From contig OY755238.1 in assembly GCA_963576725.1 (NCBI GenBank), positions 28,229,201-28,293,200 of the forward strand: 64,000 bases of DNA. Direction: 5' to 3'. The position numbers and the translations under genes are program-made. How positions within the stretch are numbered: the first letter of the stretch is position 1; every line of letters begins with the position of its first letter. The notes beneath the pieces were generated by a model. That model did not search any database. It worked only from the letters and a program-made list of their open reading frames with translations, and had not been told where the DNA came from. Positions 62,657 to 64,000 of this stretch are shown here, in pieces. The DNA comes from Azorinus chamasolen. Lineage: Eukaryota; Mollusca; Bivalvia; Cardiida; Solecurtidae.

Positions 62657-63990
62657 ACAAAATGGATGTCTCCCCTACCCCTCGCACCCACACATACACA
62701 TTGTGACATATCGACACATTTCTGTACATGAAAACTCGACCTACAAGATGTGTGACAGGCAGACAGACAGACAGACAGACAGAGAGACAAACAACTCTTA
62801 TAAAACAACATGTAAAGGGAAATCACTAAAAAAGTTATGGACTTGATGAATGATACTTCCCCCTCATTATGCGCTTTCAACGCCACATTTGTTCAAGGAA
62901 AATATGATAACAGCTAATAACTACAAAAATATTGATACCAGATTTATTGCCCTTGTGCATGATACGGTACTTCCTTCATCATGCTCTTTCCATAAATGTA
63001 ACAAAGGGCAATAACACCAAAAGTATCGAAGCCAGAGTTATGGCCCTTGTTTATGACACTTTCTCTCATCATGCACCGGCGGACGTGGTCGTGTGGCTAA
63101 CGCACTCGATTGCAATACCAGGGGTCACGGGTTCGATCCCTCGTCGGACCAGGTCCTTCGGACGAGACTATAAACCGAGGTCCGATGTATCAGTGCTTTA
63201 CACTGAGCATCTAAAAGAACCAGAGAAACTCAGCCGATAATAAGAGTAGGGCATCGCGCTCAGGTTTCTCTGTATCATCTCCCCTCTTTCTGGGGTGTCC
63301 AATTAGCCCATAGTGAGCAGAAACGGACGTCAATCAACACAAACAAATCTCTCATCATGCTGTTTTCATGTATGAAGTTTTATTACAATGGCATGAGCTA
63401 TTAGGAGTTATCGTCCGGACAATAAAGCGTTAAACAAATGTACAATGGACAATAACTCTCAATTTATTGAAGCCAGAGTTATGGACTATTTGCATGACAC
63501 GTTCTCTTATGATGATATGTCCATGTATAAAGTTTCACACCAATTGCATGTGCCATATAGAAGTTATCTTCCGGACAAAAAGGGTGAAATAGTTTTACAA
63601 GGGGCAATAACTCCAATATTAGTCAAACCAGAGTTATGGACCTTGAGCATTACACTTTCTCTTTTCATGATCTTTCCATGTATGAAGTTTCAATCCAATG
63701 GCATGAGCCATATAGGAGATATCGTCCGGATAAAAAAAAGTGAAATGTTTTACAAGGGACAATAACTCCAATATTAGTGAAGCCAGAGTTATGGACCTTG
63801 TGCATGATACGTCCTCTCAGTATGCTCTTTCCATATATGAAGTTATAATTATCTGACATCAGGCACATTGAAGTTATCGTCCGGACAAGAAGTGTGAACG
63901 GCAGACAGACGGACAGACAAACAGACAGACAACTCTCACAAAAACAATATGTCTCCCCCATATAAAAATAGGGGGGGGGGAGACATAACT
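62657..63990. mobile_element. Satellite-bearing element with about 165-bp monomers and a SINE inside
   Basis: Left end GGATGTCTCCCCTACCCC. A (GACA)n tract is at 62757-62788. Monomers share GGGCAATAACTCCAATATT, CCAGAGTTATGGACCTTG, TTTCCATGTATGAAGTTTC and ATCGTCCGGACAA. A second CAGACAGACGGACAGAC tract lies at 63902-63930, and the right end ATGTCTCCCCC...GGGGGAGACAT is a hairpin. May be two fused copies. Confidence 0.7.
63075..63347 (+). mobile_element. Full-length tRNA-derived SINE with 13-base target duplication
   Basis: TCTCTCATCATGC at 63062-63074 is repeated at 63348-63360. Head: A-box-like GTGGTCGTGTGGCTAACGC and B box GGGTTCGATCCC (63129-63140). The body contains CTTCGGACGAGACTATAAAC and AGTGCTTTACACTGAGCATC; the tail is CAACACAAACAAA. 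Inserted in a satellite monomer; a truncated copy is at 32883-33077. Confidence 0.92.
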
Positions 63991-64000
63991 AACGATCTGC

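Noticed and set aside
63083..63155. A functional tRNA gene
   Set aside because: A- and B-box-like sequences are present, but the acceptor stem does not pair and the sequence continues into a SINE body with a target duplication.
59663..64000. Exons 1-3 of gene 3
   Set aside because: No minus-strand match to the RFVRARKF exon; the region is filled by satellite elements, a LINE and a SINE.

Overview
The window is AT-rich, intron-rich animal DNA. Everything about it fits a bivalve mollusc: exons of 60-210 bases spread over kilobase introns, very many short hairpin DNA transposons, satellite-bearing elements of the kind common in bivalves, tRNA-derived SINEs and mariner/LINE debris. That placement is inference from repeat style and gene type, and no species is claimed.

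The host genes are three paralogous copies of an alpha-tocopherol-transfer-protein-like (CRAL-TRIO) gene. Gene 1 (+) enters from beyond the left edge and its last four coding exons lie between 1588 and 7822. Gene 2 (-) is complete, with eight coding exons from 29038 down to 15171; spliced by eye they join in frame into 325 codons plus a stop. Gene 3 (-) shows its last five coding exons between 59662 and 43833, and its first three should lie beyond the right edge. Genes 1 and 2 are tail to tail; genes 2 and 3 are head to tail. Internal exon lengths (62, 209, 111 and 124 bases) and phases are identical wherever two copies can be compared, so these are clear duplicates with no visible disabling change. 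They are predicted cytosolic lipid carriers that would move hydrophobic ligands between membranes.

Between genes 2 and 3 (31370-36222) lies a different cassette. Two direct copies of an unrecognised repeat of about 285 bases precede a coding-like stretch with 14-residue and 15-residue tandem peptide repeats, followed by a decayed protein-kinase domain; two and a half more copies of the same repeat follow. This is the least explained part of the window.

The rest is repeats. (a) TTAA-flanked hairpin MITEs with CCC...GGG ends (piggyBac-like), in every intergenic space and most introns. (b) TA-flanked pogo/Tigger-like MITEs beginning CAGTAAAACC. (c) Satellite-bearing elements at about 7.9-8.9, 37-40.4, 40.7-42.3, 60.1-61.3 and 62.7-64.0 kb, most with a central array, a GAC-type microsatellite and a G-rich or hairpin end. 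(d) A frameshifted mariner (49255-50591) and a 4-kb LTR-type insertion (50883-54884), both inside one minisatellite in an intron of gene 3. (e) LINE reverse-transcriptase fragments and two SINE families. (f) Intronic minisatellites, a different one in nearly every intron. Repeat edges are read by eye and are good to a few bases where a target duplication is visible, otherwise to about 10-30 bases.
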